The notes under the pieces were generated by a model. That model ran no database searches. It had not been told where the DNA came from and saw only the letters and a list, made by a program, of their open reading frames with translations. DNA of 64,000 nucleotides from an uncultured Deferribacteres bacterium (GTDB lineage Bacteria > Zhuqueibacterota > JdFR-76 > DREG01): contig CAJVYQ010000007.1 of the NCBI GenBank assembly GCA_913009825.1, forward strand, positions 51,833-115,832, read 5' to 3'. Every line of letters begins with the position of its first letter. Positions within the stretch are counted from its first letter, which is position 1. Positions 54,318-63,853 of this stretch are shown here, piece after piece. Both the position numbers and the translations under genes were made by a program.

Positions 54318-55985
54318 TCAAAACCCTCTGGCAAAAAAGGTCCAGAACTGATCGCCTAATTCCCACCATTTGTTCATCGCCGCGCGGGCAAAATCGTTGG
54401 TGTATTGGGTGAGGTAGGTCCGGCATGCTTTTTTCCCGGCTTCTTTATCTTTGTTGTTCAGGAGTTCAGCCGCTTTCTTTTCAATTGCCGGCAGGTCGGT
54501 AAAGGCTTTGTCTTCGAACTGCTGAACGGCGTCCTCGATGTATTTCCGGGTTTGTCCCCAGGCCACGGTGGCTAATTTATTTGCCCGGCGGAAATACCAG
54601 CAGGCGGAATCGTCGCGGTATCGTTGCTGAGCACAGAATTGAAAGCTTTTGGGTAATTCTGTGGTTCCGGAAAAGATTGGAATTCTGGGGCTCTCACCCG
54701 GATTATCGAATGAAAACCAGGCAATACCGCCTACTTCGTCCGGGAGCCAGTCGCGCAGTTGAATAACCTGGGAATAAGAACAGTAAGCGCCGGCAATGGC
54801 TCTCCTGTATTTTACAGTGCCGGGTTTGATATCGTTGAGCAGTGTCATCATATCGCGGCTCATCCATGGATTGGCAACTTTACTTTTAAGCATGACCGGT
54901 TTACCGCTTGAATCCAGTTCAACTTCCCGGCGGTATCTTCTGCCTCTTTTGCGTTTTTTAACCATTAAATTTTTGGTTACATCGAAATCCGTGCCTTCGT
55001 AAGTTTGACGATATAATTTCATTACATCCCGTACGGAAAGTTTGTTTTTCGGTTTAACGGAGAAAGGCAGTTCTTCCATCTCCATATTCAAATGTAATGA
55101 CGGCGCCAGTGTACTCAGGACAAAAAATTCCCGGTCTGAATAGGGTTTTCTGCCGCTGTACGCTTTCCAGAATTTGAATGCGCCGCTGTCGGGACTCCAC
55201 CAGCCCATCTCCTGTGCCAGCGAGAAAACATTGTCGGATGTCATAAAATGGTTTTTGTCTTTCAGATTGATTGTGCTGATTCTGGGGATATTTGCCGAAA
55301 TACCCACATGTCCGTCCGGAATGCGTTGGGCTGCCCAGACCGAACCGGTTTCGATGGGGCCGGCGCCGAAAATTTCCAGTTGCCACACTTCTTTGGGATC
55401 GGCAATGGTGATGCATTCACCGCCATCGCCGTAGCCGTATTTTTTTACCAATTTGCCAATCAATCGAATCGCTTCTCTTGCCGTTGTGCAGCGCTGCAGA
55501 ACAATCTGCTCTAAGTTTTCGATGAGAAAAAGTCCTTCATCGTTGCGCAGTTCTCTTCTGCCGCGAATGGTGGTTTCGCCAATGCCAAGCTGCTTTTCGT
55601 TCAAGCAGGGATACGCGACGTTCAGGTAAGCGTAGGTTTCCTTAATTTCCGGGATTTTTCCTTTTAAAATTTTGCCGCGTAAATCCCAGGGCGTTTCAGT
55701 ATGCAAAGTGCCCCAGTAAATATTGGTCGTGCTTCCTTCTTCATGGTTCTTATGGGGAACAATATTCACCCAGGTTCTGTAATTGCCGTCGCATGTGTGG
55801 CAGGTGATGACGGAACCGTCCGTTGTGGCTTGTTTTCCTACCGTAATACTGGTGCAGCCGTCATCCCAATTGTCGTAGCGAATGCTCGATTCATGCGCTT
55901 GTTGTGCCGCAAGTGGCATCGCCGCGAGAAGAACGGCAAAAATGATAAACAGCAGGCTTCCCGTTTTCTGTTTCAGCTTGAACAT
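54318..55985 (-). CDS. exported C69-family dipeptidase, paralogue
   Basis: 555 residues from the ATG at 55985, seven bases after GAGGAG; the earlier ATG lies inside that ribosome site. The signal peptide ends PLAAQQ. The nucleophile is Cys44 in DDGCTSITVGK. Most motifs of the other C69 protein recur (TYAYLNVAYPCLNEKQLGIGETTI, DPKEVWQLEIFGAGPIETGSVWAAQRIPDGHVGISAN, GGIAWFSFDNPGESPRIP), so the two are tandem duplicates that have diverged. A KRKRGRRYRRE basic insert is specific to this copy. Confidence 0.9.
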   Translation of the reverse strand: MFKLKQKTGSLLFIIFAVLLAAMPLAAQQAHESSIRYDNWDDGCTSITVGKQATTDGSVITCHTCDGNYRTWVNIVPHKNHEEGSTTNIYWGTLHTETPWDLRGKILKGKIPEIKETYAYLNVAYPCLNEKQLGIGETTIRGRRELRNDEGLFLIENLEQIVLQRCTTAREAIRLIGKLVKKYGYGDGGECITIADPKEVWQLEIFGAGPIETGSVWAAQRIPDGHVGISANIPRISTINLKDKNHFMTSDNVFSLAQEMGWWSPDSGAFKFWKAYSGRKPYSDREFFVLSTLAPSLHLNMEMEELPFSVKPKNKLSVRDVMKLYRQTYEGTDFDVTKNLMVKKRKRGRRYRREVELDSSGKPVMLKSKVANPWMSRDMMTLLNDIKPGTVKYRRAIAGAYCSYSQVIQLRDWLPDEVGGIAWFSFDNPGESPRIPIFSGTTELPKSFQFCAQQRYRDDSACWYFRRANKLATVAWGQTRKYIEDAVQQFEDKAFTDLPAIEKKAAELLNNKDKEAGKKACRTYLTQYTNDFARAAMNKWWELGDQFWTFFARGF

Positions 55986-56015
55986 AACAACACTCCTCAT
56001 TTTGTGATCATTGAT

Positions 56016-57524
56016 TTATTTTCTGAAGTTTACCGAATCCCGGTCTGCTATATTGATAATCGCCTGGAATAGTATTTTGGCCAGATCCTCCATCACTTCC
56101 GGCGTGATGAGAGCGATGGTGTCTTTGGTGTTGTGGTAAAACGATTGGGTTCCATAAGCGGAGAATGAGATGGATGGAATACCGGCCCGGAGAAAACGGG
56201 CTGCGTCCAGTCTGGGTCTGGCAAGATTAGCGAAATAGGATGGCCGGAGAATCCTGTGGACATATTTTTCATTCGCCTGTTCCGCATAACGCCATAATTC
56301 AGGGAAATTTTTCCCCGCTGCTGCCGAAATTTTATCACCGTTGCCGACGCCGTCCAGGTTGAAAAAACAAACGGTTTTCCGTACCGGCACTTTGGCATGG
56401 CGCAAATAATATTTTGAACCGATAACAGCCTGCTCTTCTGCGCCGAAACAGATGAACAGGACAGACCGTTTCAATGGGATTGAAGCGGCCGACAGCGCTT
56501 TGGCAATGCCCATCAACGTTGCCACGCCGGAAGCATTGTCATTGGCGCCGGGCATCAGTTCCGGACTAACTCCCAGATGATCCAAATGCGCACCGACCAT
56601 GATCACTTCATCTTTTAGCTTCGGATCGCGGCCTTCTATCATGCCAAGTACGTTGGCGCCCATTCCTTCCGGATGATATTCGGTAACATTTTTGATGGTC
56701 ACAATCTTACCGGTTGCAAATGAATTCGGCTTTAATTTCTCTTTAATCTTTGTCACCACATCTTTGTGGTTCTTACTTGTTCCGGTAAAAATATCCGCAA
56801 CAACCACTTTCCCGACATGGGAATAGATGAAATTTTCATCGTAAGCGTTATTCGGGTTGCCAATGGGGCCGTAGTTGTACAGCATCCCTCCGGCGCCATG
56901 CTTGACCGCATTTTTCAGCTTGTATTGGTGGAACGAATAAGGCCGCCATTTTTTGAACCGTGCTGCATCATCGGCGGGCGAAACCGGCACTTCCCGTTCG
57001 ATAAGTACGATTTTTCCTTTGACATCGATTCCTTTGTAATCGTCATAGCCCAATTCCGGTGCGGTGATGCCGTATCCCGCATAGATTACTTCCGCCGTCA
57101 CTTCGCCGGAGCCGGAAGTTGAACCGGGGATAAATTCATCATCAAAATGATATTGTTTTTTGATGACCCCCTCTTTGTAAGGAATTTGCAGCGAAACTTC
57201 GCAGCCCCTAAATACCAGCGTGTACGGGATGGGAAAGTTCTGGAAAAAGGTGTTATTGTCACCAAGCGGACTGATCCCCCAATCTTTGAAATGGCCGGCA
57301 ACCCAGTGAGCTGCCGCATCAAAACCGGGTGTGCCGGTTAGTCTGCCGGCAAATTTTTCCGAAGCCAGTTCTTTTACATACTCAAAAATTTCATTGCTGG
57401 AAATTTGGTGAAGATTGTTGAGGAGTTGTTCCTCGGAGCTTTCGGCTACCTGGCCCGGAGCGGATGAATTGAAATTGAACAGAAACAGAAAAAGAAAAAT
57501 CCAAAGGAAAGGTTTTTTGTGCAT
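56016..57524 (-). CDS. exported M28-family metallopeptidase
   Basis: 502 residues. Signal peptide of about 24 residues. A PA domain (VTAEVIYAGYGITAPELGYDDYKGIDVKGKIVLIERE) sits inside the catalytic domain, whose complete di-zinc ligand set is visible: GAHLDHLG, GANDNASG, GAEEQ, NLDGVGNG and YHNTKDT. This is the classic M28 aminopeptidase pattern. The AAGGAGG site precedes the ATG. It is first in the transcription order of four exported peptidases on this strand. Confidence 0.92.
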   Translation of the reverse strand: MHKKPFLWIFLFLFLFNFNSSAPGQVAESSEEQLLNNLHQISSNEIFEYVKELASEKFAGRLTGTPGFDAAAHWVAGHFKDWGISPLGDNNTFFQNFPIPYTLVFRGCEVSLQIPYKEGVIKKQYHFDDEFIPGSTSGSGEVTAEVIYAGYGITAPELGYDDYKGIDVKGKIVLIEREVPVSPADDAARFKKWRPYSFHQYKLKNAVKHGAGGMLYNYGPIGNPNNAYDENFIYSHVGKVVVADIFTGTSKNHKDVVTKIKEKLKPNSFATGKIVTIKNVTEYHPEGMGANVLGMIEGRDPKLKDEVIMVGAHLDHLGVSPELMPGANDNASGVATLMGIAKALSAASIPLKRSVLFICFGAEEQAVIGSKYYLRHAKVPVRKTVCFFNLDGVGNGDKISAAAGKNFPELWRYAEQANEKYVHRILRPSYFANLARPRLDAARFLRAGIPSISFSAYGTQSFYHNTKDTIALITPEVMEDLAKILFQAIINIADRDSVNFRK

Positions 57525-58309
57525 TAGTTGGCCTCCTTTAAAAATATCTGATAAAAGTAAGGTCTGGAATCATAGGGAATAAAAAAAAGTGGCTTCGAGA
57601 AGATTAAATTTAGTTAGGAATTCTGACTGTAGTCTCATAAATAATTCACATAATTCATTGATTCTTTAACTGGTTGCCAATCCAAAATAGGGAAGCGGCA
57701 TTCTAAAATCAAGCTGTTTTTACAAAAATATTTTGTGTGTAAAGATTATTTCATGTAAAAAAATTGATGCTAAAAAAATCTGCCATAAAAATAAAAACCG
57801 TCTATTTGTTCTCTCATCAATGACCATACAGAGAATTACAACTGCCGCCGCCAATAGGTTCAAAGATTTTACGCTTAGGAAATTAGCGGATTTTTACAAA
57901 AAAGCAAACTTAGTGTTCTTGTTCATAAGTATGGAGATGTATACCTATTAAGAAAAAGCGAAATCAATTCATAATAACCCCTCCTGACCTCCCCTTATTA
58001 AGGGGAGGAATTTCCCCTCCTTACTAAGGAGGGGTTAGGGGAGGTTGATAGAATTATATGTCATCATATTTATGAATTCATGTACTTAGCCACAGAAAAG
58101 AGATGTCACAGAATGATATTTTTCTGTGGTATCTCATTGCTGTAGCCAAACATTCGCCCCGTCTGGACGGGAGTTTTTTCCCTGCATTTCCCAAGCAACT
58201 TTTCAATTTATTCACTTGTTTATCCAACCGATTTTTTGTATTTTTTCCTCGGGGGTTTTTTTCTGTCGGTTTTACGATTTTGCGGTATTTTCAAAAAATC
58301 AGGTGACTG
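57525..58309. repeat. 785-bp gap with CT-rich palindrome
   Basis: A divergent gap. At about 57975-58050 the blocks CCCCTCCTGACCTCCCCTTA and AAGGAGGGGTTAGGGGAGGT pair, with a smaller CCTTATTAAGG hairpin inside. Positions 57525-57970 are AT-rich; an ORF there was judged unconvincing. Promoters for both flanking genes should lie here, but none is clear. Confidence 0.5.
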
Positions 58310-59683
58310 ATGCGCGCATCGTACAAAAAATTGATCTCATTTTTTCTTTTTTCAGCCCTGCTGTTTTTCCATCCGTCAATCATCTTTACCCAGATAACAC
58401 TTCGGGATAAAATTGCCCAGATGATCATGGTTGGCTTTTCCGGCACGAAATTGGACGACAGTCTAACAGTTGACTTAAGTCAAAGAAATTTGGGCGGCGT
58501 AATTCTGTTTGGCTGGAATTGTGACAATCCGGTACAAATACAAACCCTGACTGCAAAAATAAGAGATGCCGCCAAAACGCCGCCGTTCATCGCTATCGAC
58601 CAGGAAGGCGGAAAAGTGGCCAGGTTAAATGCGGGCAACGGCTTCCGGAATTCATACACCGCTTATGAAATAGGCACAATGTTCAATTCCGCAGATACAG
58701 CGGAAACGCAGGCGCGTACCATGGCTTCCTGGCTGGCTGAAAGCGGTATCAATCTGAATTTGGCACCGGTTGTGGACGTGAATGTATATCCGCAGAGTCC
58801 GGCAATCGGCGCATTGGGCAGAAGCTTTTCGGCCGATCCTGCCGAAGTTTCTCGTTATGCTGCGTTATTCATCGAAGAATTTCACAAGAAAAATGTGATC
58901 TGTACCTTAAAACATTTTCCCGGGCATGGCAGCGCCAGAAATGATTCACATCTCGGTTTTACAGATGTAACCAACACCTGGACCGAATCCGAATTACTTC
59001 CTTACCAGAACCTGATCGCCGCCGGCTACAACGACATGATTATGGCGGGACATCTTTTTAATGCGACTATTGACAGCCTCTATCCGGCTTCGTTGTCATA
59101 TAAAACTATCACCGGATTGCTTCGCCAGAAACTCAATTTTACAGGGGTTGTAGTGAGCGATGCCATGTTTATGCGCGCTGTTTCTGACAACTATGGTTTC
59201 GAGGAGGCCATCGAGTTGGCAATCCGTGCGGGAACAGATATATTGTTATATGTGACCAATTTGAAAGACGGCCTTTCGCTACCACTCCGGGTGATCAATT
59301 GCATCGAACAGAAAATACAAGACGGCGTCATCCCTGAAAGCAGAATTGATGAGTCATTCCATCGGATTATGAAGCTGAAAAATATCTATCTGCAAGAAAT
59401 AACAACCACGGGAAAAGTGCCGACATTATTTGATCTGCGCACTTATCCTAATCCTTTCCGGGATGTTGCTACCATCTATTTGGAAATTCCGGTGGCAACG
59501 GCCGGTTCAATTGTGATCTACAATTTATTAGGTCGTCAGGTTGCTGTTTTGTATGAAGGCGAATTGAGACCACAAAAATATGCCATCAATTTTTCTGCCT
59601 TCAAACGGGCGCCGGGAATTTATTTTGTAAGATTGAAAACGGATCAGGTTTCCCTTGTGCGCAAAATGTTGCTTACGCAATAG
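58310..59683 (+). CDS. exported GH3 glycosidase (NagZ-like) with sorting domain
   Basis: 457 residues. Signal peptide ends FTQ near residue 28. The GH3 barrel has AIDQEGGKVARL, APVVDVNV, GRSFSADP, the KHFPGHG motif at 201-207 with the NDSHLG His/Asp dyad, and nucleophile Asp284 in VVVSDAM, as in NagZ-type beta-N-acetylhexosaminidases. Residues from about 377 form a sorting domain (YPNPFRDVATIYLEI, YNLLGRQVA, GIYFVRLKT, VRKMLLTQ). It probably removes N-acetylhexosamines outside the cell, for example from peptidoglycan or chitin-like material. Confidence 0.88.
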   Translation: MRASYKKLISFFLFSALLFFHPSIIFTQITLRDKIAQMIMVGFSGTKLDDSLTVDLSQRNLGGVILFGWNCDNPVQIQTLTAKIRDAAKTPPFIAIDQEGGKVARLNAGNGFRNSYTAYEIGTMFNSADTAETQARTMASWLAESGINLNLAPVVDVNVYPQSPAIGALGRSFSADPAEVSRYAALFIEEFHKKNVICTLKHFPGHGSARNDSHLGFTDVTNTWTESELLPYQNLIAAGYNDMIMAGHLFNATIDSLYPASLSYKTITGLLRQKLNFTGVVVSDAMFMRAVSDNYGFEEAIELAIRAGTDILLYVTNLKDGLSLPLRVINCIEQKIQDGVIPESRIDESFHRIMKLKNIYLQEITTTGKVPTLFDLRTYPNPFRDVATIYLEIPVATAGSIVIYNLLGRQVAVLYEGELRPQKYAINFSAFKRAPGIYFVRLKTDQVSLVRKMLLTQ

Positions 59684-59814
59684 CGGACGAAATGTTTATA
59701 GCGCATTCCGAATGTTGAAAGTTTGAACATAGCTGAGCAGTTAGGAAAATGGTAAAAAATCAGTATCGTGCTTTATTTTTAAAACAGTTACATTAGTAAT
59801 GTAATTATTTTTGC

Positions 59815-59846
59815 AAGATAATGACACCACAATGTCATTATCTTGA
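59815..59846. repeat. perfect hairpin between converging genes
   Basis: CAAGATAATGACA pairs exactly with TGTCATTATCTTG around CCACAA. It lies between the converging GH3 and ApbE genes and just after another inverted repeat (TTACATTAGTAATGTAA). It has no T run, so it is not a standard terminator. Confidence 0.6.
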
Positions 59847-59907
59847 ATCCTATTCCATTCCGGCACTATCATTTTTTCCGGAATTGGCTGGCGGAACGGA
59901 TCGAAAT

Positions 59908-60846
59908 TTAACCTGTCAATTTCCCGAATGTGTTTATTTTCCCGTCCTGTTGCAGAATCATCGCCCCGATATCTTTTCGATTCGTACAAATATCTGCAAT
60001 TTCTTCCGGTGACAGGATCATAAATGCCGTGGAGAGCGCATCGGCTGTGGCCGCGTCATTTGCCAGCGCCCAGGCGGCGTGAACGCCTGATACCGCTTCC
60101 CCCGTGCGCGGATCGATGATATGCTTTCCTTTCCGTATGCCCGAACCGCTAAGTGAACGGTTGGTGAGAAGAATGCGCCGTAAAATCTTTCGGTGATCCC
60201 CGGGCTCGCTGACGGTTACCGGCCAGCCGGCCAATTTTTCCGGCGGAGCCGTGGCCAGCACCGAGCTTTTTCCTCCGTGAATGAGTGCGGCGTTAATCTC
60301 CCAATCTGCCAGCAATCCGGCGATTTTATCCACAGCGTATCCCTTGCCGAAACCGCCCAGATCAAGCATCAGATGGTCCGCTAAAACCTGCACGGAGAAA
60401 TCCTCTTCATTCAGTTCAATTAGATGCATACCTGTGCGCTGCCGGGCAAGAGAGAGTTCCGTCTGTGTGGGTTCACGCTTGCTTTTATCGGGGTTCATCC
60501 GGCAGGCAAGCAGATGCCCGACGGTCACATCGAAAGCGCCGCCGGTTAACCGGTGCAGTTCGGTGCACCGCTGCAAACATTCGAATGCGTCCGCACCGAT
60601 GCGAGCGGTTTCATTTATTTTCAGACTGTTCAGTTTGCCGATGTCGCTGTTATCGATGAAGCGGCTCAGCTCCAGTTCCAGCCGGTCGATTTCGGTAAAA
60701 GCTGCTTGTGCAGCCTGCATGGCGTAGGTTTGGTCTTCGTAGTAAATGAACAGCTCAAAAACGGTGGCCATGGCCTGATGCGAGAAGCGATGAGTTCCTG
60801 GAACTATTACCGCGCCGTCCCAATCGAATGCAGAACCGTTGTTCAT
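59908..60846 (-). CDS. apbE: FAD:protein FMN transferase (ApbE)
   Basis: 312 residues. Motifs: FSHQAMATVFELFIY, RFIDNSDIGKLN, GGAFDVTVGHLL, the FAD/metal loop DLGGFGKGYAVDKI, NRSLSGSGIRKGKHIIDPRTGE and ANDAATADALSTAFMIL. ApbE attaches FMN to Thr or Ser of target proteins. There is no signal peptide or lipobox, unlike most Gram-negative ApbE proteins, so it may act in the cytoplasm or be exported otherwise. It overlaps the Agl23-like gene by four bases and ends the operon. No flavinylation target (NqrC/RnfG or FMN-bind domain) is in the window. Confidence 0.9.
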   Translation of the reverse strand: MNNGSAFDWDGAVIVPGTHRFSHQAMATVFELFIYYEDQTYAMQAAQAAFTEIDRLELELSRFIDNSDIGKLNSLKINETARIGADAFECLQRCTELHRLTGGAFDVTVGHLLACRMNPDKSKREPTQTELSLARQRTGMHLIELNEEDFSVQVLADHLMLDLGGFGKGYAVDKIAGLLADWEINAALIHGGKSSVLATAPPEKLAGWPVTVSEPGDHRKILRRILLTNRSLSGSGIRKGKHIIDPRTGEAVSGVHAAWALANDAATADALSTAFMILSPEEIADICTNRKDIGAMILQQDGKINTFGKLTG

Positions 60847-62405
60847 CGGTAATACCGCGTCATGATTTCGTTGGTCACGTAGCCGCGAATTTCAATCCCG
60901 GGACGCAGTTCTTTGCGGCTGTCGAAAAGCGGCACGTAGAGTGTGCGTTGGCCGGGCGTCGGGATTTCATAAAATTTATGCAGCAAATCGTCCTCAAATT
61001 GGGGGGAAGACAGAATAACCGGCGCCGATGGTTCCTGCATATCAACATGGTTCCACCAGCCCACTTTGCGGAATTTGCGCAAATACCACGGCAGCGGCCA
61101 GTAGTCGTCATTGGGACAGATCACCTGAATGTAAAGATCGTGTCCCTGCGGGGCATTGCCGGCAATCTTTTCCAGCGCTGCCGGGATGTCTAGAATGTCC
61201 CGGCGCGGGTGCGAGTAAACATAAGGATTGCGGGGATCATCGTACCATTTGAAATTCAACTGCCGGCTTTCCCAGCCCAAATGCAGAAAACCTGCCAGCA
61301 GAATGGTCATCAACAGGGCTTTCCCGAACCGGGTTTGCAGTGTTCGCATCAGTTCCGCCACGGCAAAGCCTGCCAGCAAAATGAAGCCGTGCAAAAATCC
61401 CAGCATACTCCACGGGGTTTTGTAGGGGATCAGACAATAGATGACGGTCATGAAAATAGTATAAAATGCGATAAATTTGGGGAAAGCCGGTGTCTTTACT
61501 CCCTGCTTTTTAGGCCAAAAAGCAAAGATCGCTCCCAAAATGCCAAACAGAACAATGAATCCTTCGCTCCAAACCGGACCGGGACCGTTTTTAAAAAACA
61601 ACAACAGGCGGAAATAGTAGTGCCACGGATGAATGTGAAAAGGGTTCGCTCCGGCGCGGTTCAGATAATTTTTGTAAGTGAGAAGAGAATCAACAAATCC
61701 GCCGGGATGCGAGAAGAAAGAGGAGTAGAAAAGGAAAGAGACGGAAAGAGCCGTAAATACCGCGACAAGAATATGGCCCGGCCGGATGGTTTTCACGTCC
61801 TGCCGGAAAGTTGAGTGCAGAAAATAAGTGGCAACGCCGGCCGCCGCCATTGAAGCGATTGCAATGATGGCAGTCTCTTTGGTGGCGTGCATCAGTCCCA
61901 GTGAAATTCCGGTTAAGGCAGCCCAAATCAATTTTTTATTTTGCAGATAGCGAAAGCCGAATACCAGCACGGCAAATGTGAAACAGAGCAGCAAAATTTC
62001 CTGAATGTAGTACCGGCTGTAAAATATCAGGGCAGGGGAGAGCGAAGTGAACAGCGCCGCCCAGAGCACGCCGCGCCAACCTAACTCCGGTGTGAGAAAA
62101 TAGAGCAGTAAAATAAGAAGAATACCAAAAAAAACGGGCACAATGCGCAGGATCGATTCGTTGAGCCGGGCGAGAGATTTAACTCCGGCAATGCGGGCGG
62201 GGATCAAAGTAAAATAATTAAGCGTGGGGCCGTGGTATTCTACCGGGTTGTAGCGGTACTGGTTTTTCTCTAATAGAGCGCCGAATTTGACGGCGTGGAC
62301 CGCTTCATCCGTATGCATGGGACGGAGGGACAGACCCGGCAGACGATAGGCGAGTGCAATGAATAAAATGAAAATGAAAATGAATGATTTTTGCTGAAAT
62401 CTCAA
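60843..62405 (-). CDS. Agl23-like multi-pass membrane protein (TIGR03663 type)
   Basis: 520 residues with about 11-12 hydrophobic segments. The N-terminal loop MHTDEAVHAVKFG carries the acidic DE motif of GT-C glycosyltransferases, followed by YNPVEYHGPTLNYFTLIPAR and later YYIQEILL and GLMHATKETAII; these match the TIGR03663 family named for its link to archaeal Agl genes. A soluble C-terminal domain follows from about residue 400. It probably transfers sugar from a lipid-linked donor or assists a flippase. It overlaps both neighbours by four bases (ATGA), so all three are co-translated. Confidence 0.82.
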   Translation of the reverse strand: MRFQQKSFIFIFILFIALAYRLPGLSLRPMHTDEAVHAVKFGALLEKNQYRYNPVEYHGPTLNYFTLIPARIAGVKSLARLNESILRIVPVFFGILLILLLYFLTPELGWRGVLWAALFTSLSPALIFYSRYYIQEILLLCFTFAVLVFGFRYLQNKKLIWAALTGISLGLMHATKETAIIAIASMAAAGVATYFLHSTFRQDVKTIRPGHILVAVFTALSVSFLFYSSFFSHPGGFVDSLLTYKNYLNRAGANPFHIHPWHYYFRLLLFFKNGPGPVWSEGFIVLFGILGAIFAFWPKKQGVKTPAFPKFIAFYTIFMTVIYCLIPYKTPWSMLGFLHGFILLAGFAVAELMRTLQTRFGKALLMTILLAGFLHLGWESRQLNFKWYDDPRNPYVYSHPRRDILDIPAALEKIAGNAPQGHDLYIQVICPNDDYWPLPWYLRKFRKVGWWNHVDMQEPSAPVILSSPQFEDDLLHKFYEIPTPGQRTLYVPLFDSRKELRPGIEIRGYVTNEIMTRYYR

Positions 62406-63106
62406 CTTGCCGGTTTTCCGTACACTTCCACTTCTACGTAATGGTTTAAATCATTGTTGGTGTTGCCGCGACTGTAGAGACGCACGTAACGGCCTTCGAT
62501 TCCCTTGGCATCGATCAGCTTGCCTTCCGCAGTTTCTACATAATGCAAATCTTTACCGACGCCCAGACCGGATGAGTTGTCGTTGTCATTATTGAACACG
62601 GTTTTAACATTTTTGATGAAGTTGGCATCATCGGATACCTGGACGACTACATCAAAATAAACGCGCGCGGTTTTGTGGAAATGCCAGACCACAATGGCGT
62701 AAATGTTGTATTCCGCTTGCAGATCGATGGTGACATATTGTTTGAAGGGACCCAATTCCACATAACTGCCTTCAACCGCTTCTTTGTCGCCATCGGTGAC
62801 CATGTCCACTTCGCCGATGATGGGGAATTCATCCGAGCTGGTCACCGGTTTATGTAAAGCAACATTTTTGGTGCCGGCCGGCGCTAAAAAGGGCGGACGC
62901 GGTTTGCCCCGCGGTTTTTCCAGATTGGGCACTTTCATATTTTGCGGCGTGCCGATAAACATCGGTTTGGGCAGTTTTATATCGATGGGCACTAATTTTT
63001 GTTTGCTCTGCGCTTTTTTGTCCTGGCCAATTGCCAGGGATGCAAAAGCGAACAGAATCATCAAACCGAACATAACAACAGTACTTTTTCTTTTACTGAA
63101 CATCAT
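62402..63106 (-). CDS. exported discoidin/F5-8C-like carbohydrate-binding domain protein
   Basis: 234 residues. The signal peptide ends LAIGQ. After a Pro/Lys-rich linker (about 35-75) comes a jelly-roll domain: NVALHKPVTSSDE, VTDGDKE, YVTIDLQAEYNIYAIVVWHF, FDVVVQVSDDANF and IEGRYVRLYSRGNTNNDLNHYVEVEVYG, the order of F5/8 type C (galactose-binding-like) domains. It may bind a surface sugar made or moved by the Agl23-like protein. It is first in the three-gene operon; either of two adjacent ATGs could be the start. Confidence 0.8.
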   Translation of the reverse strand: MMFSKRKSTVVMFGLMILFAFASLAIGQDKKAQSKQKLVPIDIKLPKPMFIGTPQNMKVPNLEKPRGKPRPPFLAPAGTKNVALHKPVTSSDEFPIIGEVDMVTDGDKEAVEGSYVELGPFKQYVTIDLQAEYNIYAIVVWHFHKTARVYFDVVVQVSDDANFIKNVKTVFNNDNDNSSGLGVGKDLHYVETAEGKLIDAKGIEGRYVRLYSRGNTNNDLNHYVEVEVYGKPAS

Positions 63107-63156
63107 CCGTTACTCCGTTTTTTTTTGTTTTCATCTGCTTAAAAAAAGAATTATGG

Positions 63157-63516
63157 CTATTTTAAACTCTCGATAAATTTGGCAATAATATGGCTAATCT
63201 TGTTATTTGTAATATCTCCTTGTTCTGTTTTAGAATATATCGTAACTAAAATATATTTGAATGTTGTTTGCACATAATAAATTATTCGGTAACCAGATCG
63301 TTTTTCCTTTTTTATATCCCGGTTTTTTGCTCTTACTTTATATACTGTAAAACCTGCATTTTTGATCTGATCTCTTCTAGTATGTCCCGTTTCTAATTCT
63401 TTTATTACTTCTTGAATATCTGATTTAATATGTCGATATTTTTTGGATAAATGTCTTATATTCCTTTTAAATTCCGGTGTAAATTCGATCTGAACTGCTT
63501 TGTGATTATTCTGCAT
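63157..63516 (-). CDS. RelE/ParE-like toxin
   Basis: 119 residues. IEFTPEFKRNIRHLSKKYRHIKSDIQEVIKEL forms the helical hairpin, and VYKVRAKNRDIKKEKRSGYRIIYYV with ILVTIYSKTEQGDI gives the strand part of the RelE fold with conserved Lys/Arg and Tyr. An RNA-cleaving or gyrase-poisoning role is inferred. The start overlaps the antitoxin gene by 11 bp. It is unrelated in detail to the 7166 toxin. Confidence 0.8.
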   Translation of the reverse strand: MQNNHKAVQIEFTPEFKRNIRHLSKKYRHIKSDIQEVIKELETGHTRRDQIKNAGFTVYKVRAKNRDIKKEKRSGYRIIYYVQTTFKYILVTIYSKTEQGDITNNKISHIIAKFIESLK

Positions 63517-63724
63517 CTATTCCTTCCCACAGTTCAGATATAGGTCTCGTTTCGCCCTGTAAAGCCTCCGTCCAACCTTGTTTGAAACTCTCTTCAGCAA
63601 CTTTCAGTGTAATGCTCTCTCGAAATATATGTATTATTTGCAATAAAGATGGAAGATGTTCTACAGGTGTTTTATCTATTTCTTTAATTAATTGTCCGCG
63701 ATAATCTAAAATATTTGTAGTCAT
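63506..63724 (-). CDS. antitoxin partner of RelE-like toxin
   Basis: 72 residues with a GAGGTA ribosome site. The protein is helical (LIKEIDKTPVEHLPSLLQIIHIF) and ends with an acidic-aromatic tail (ISELWEGIDAE) of the kind that wraps the toxin. It overlaps the toxin gene. The N-terminal DNA-binding motif is not obvious. Confidence 0.7.
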   Translation of the reverse strand: MTTNILDYRGQLIKEIDKTPVEHLPSLLQIIHIFRESITLKVAEESFKQGWTEALQGETRPISELWEGIDAE

Positions 63725-63853
63725 CTTTACCTCTTCTTTATTGAAAAATGAAAATAGGCAATGTGCGCGTTTTTGAATTCTTCAGGGTACTGAATCGATT
63801 TTTATTTTTATTGGAAACTTCATTCTGTTATATTATCAATTTTATGATTTCTT

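Noticed and set aside
57733..57951. 72-codon ORF in the AT-rich gap
   Set aside because: No ribosome site, no coherent fold, low-complexity composition.
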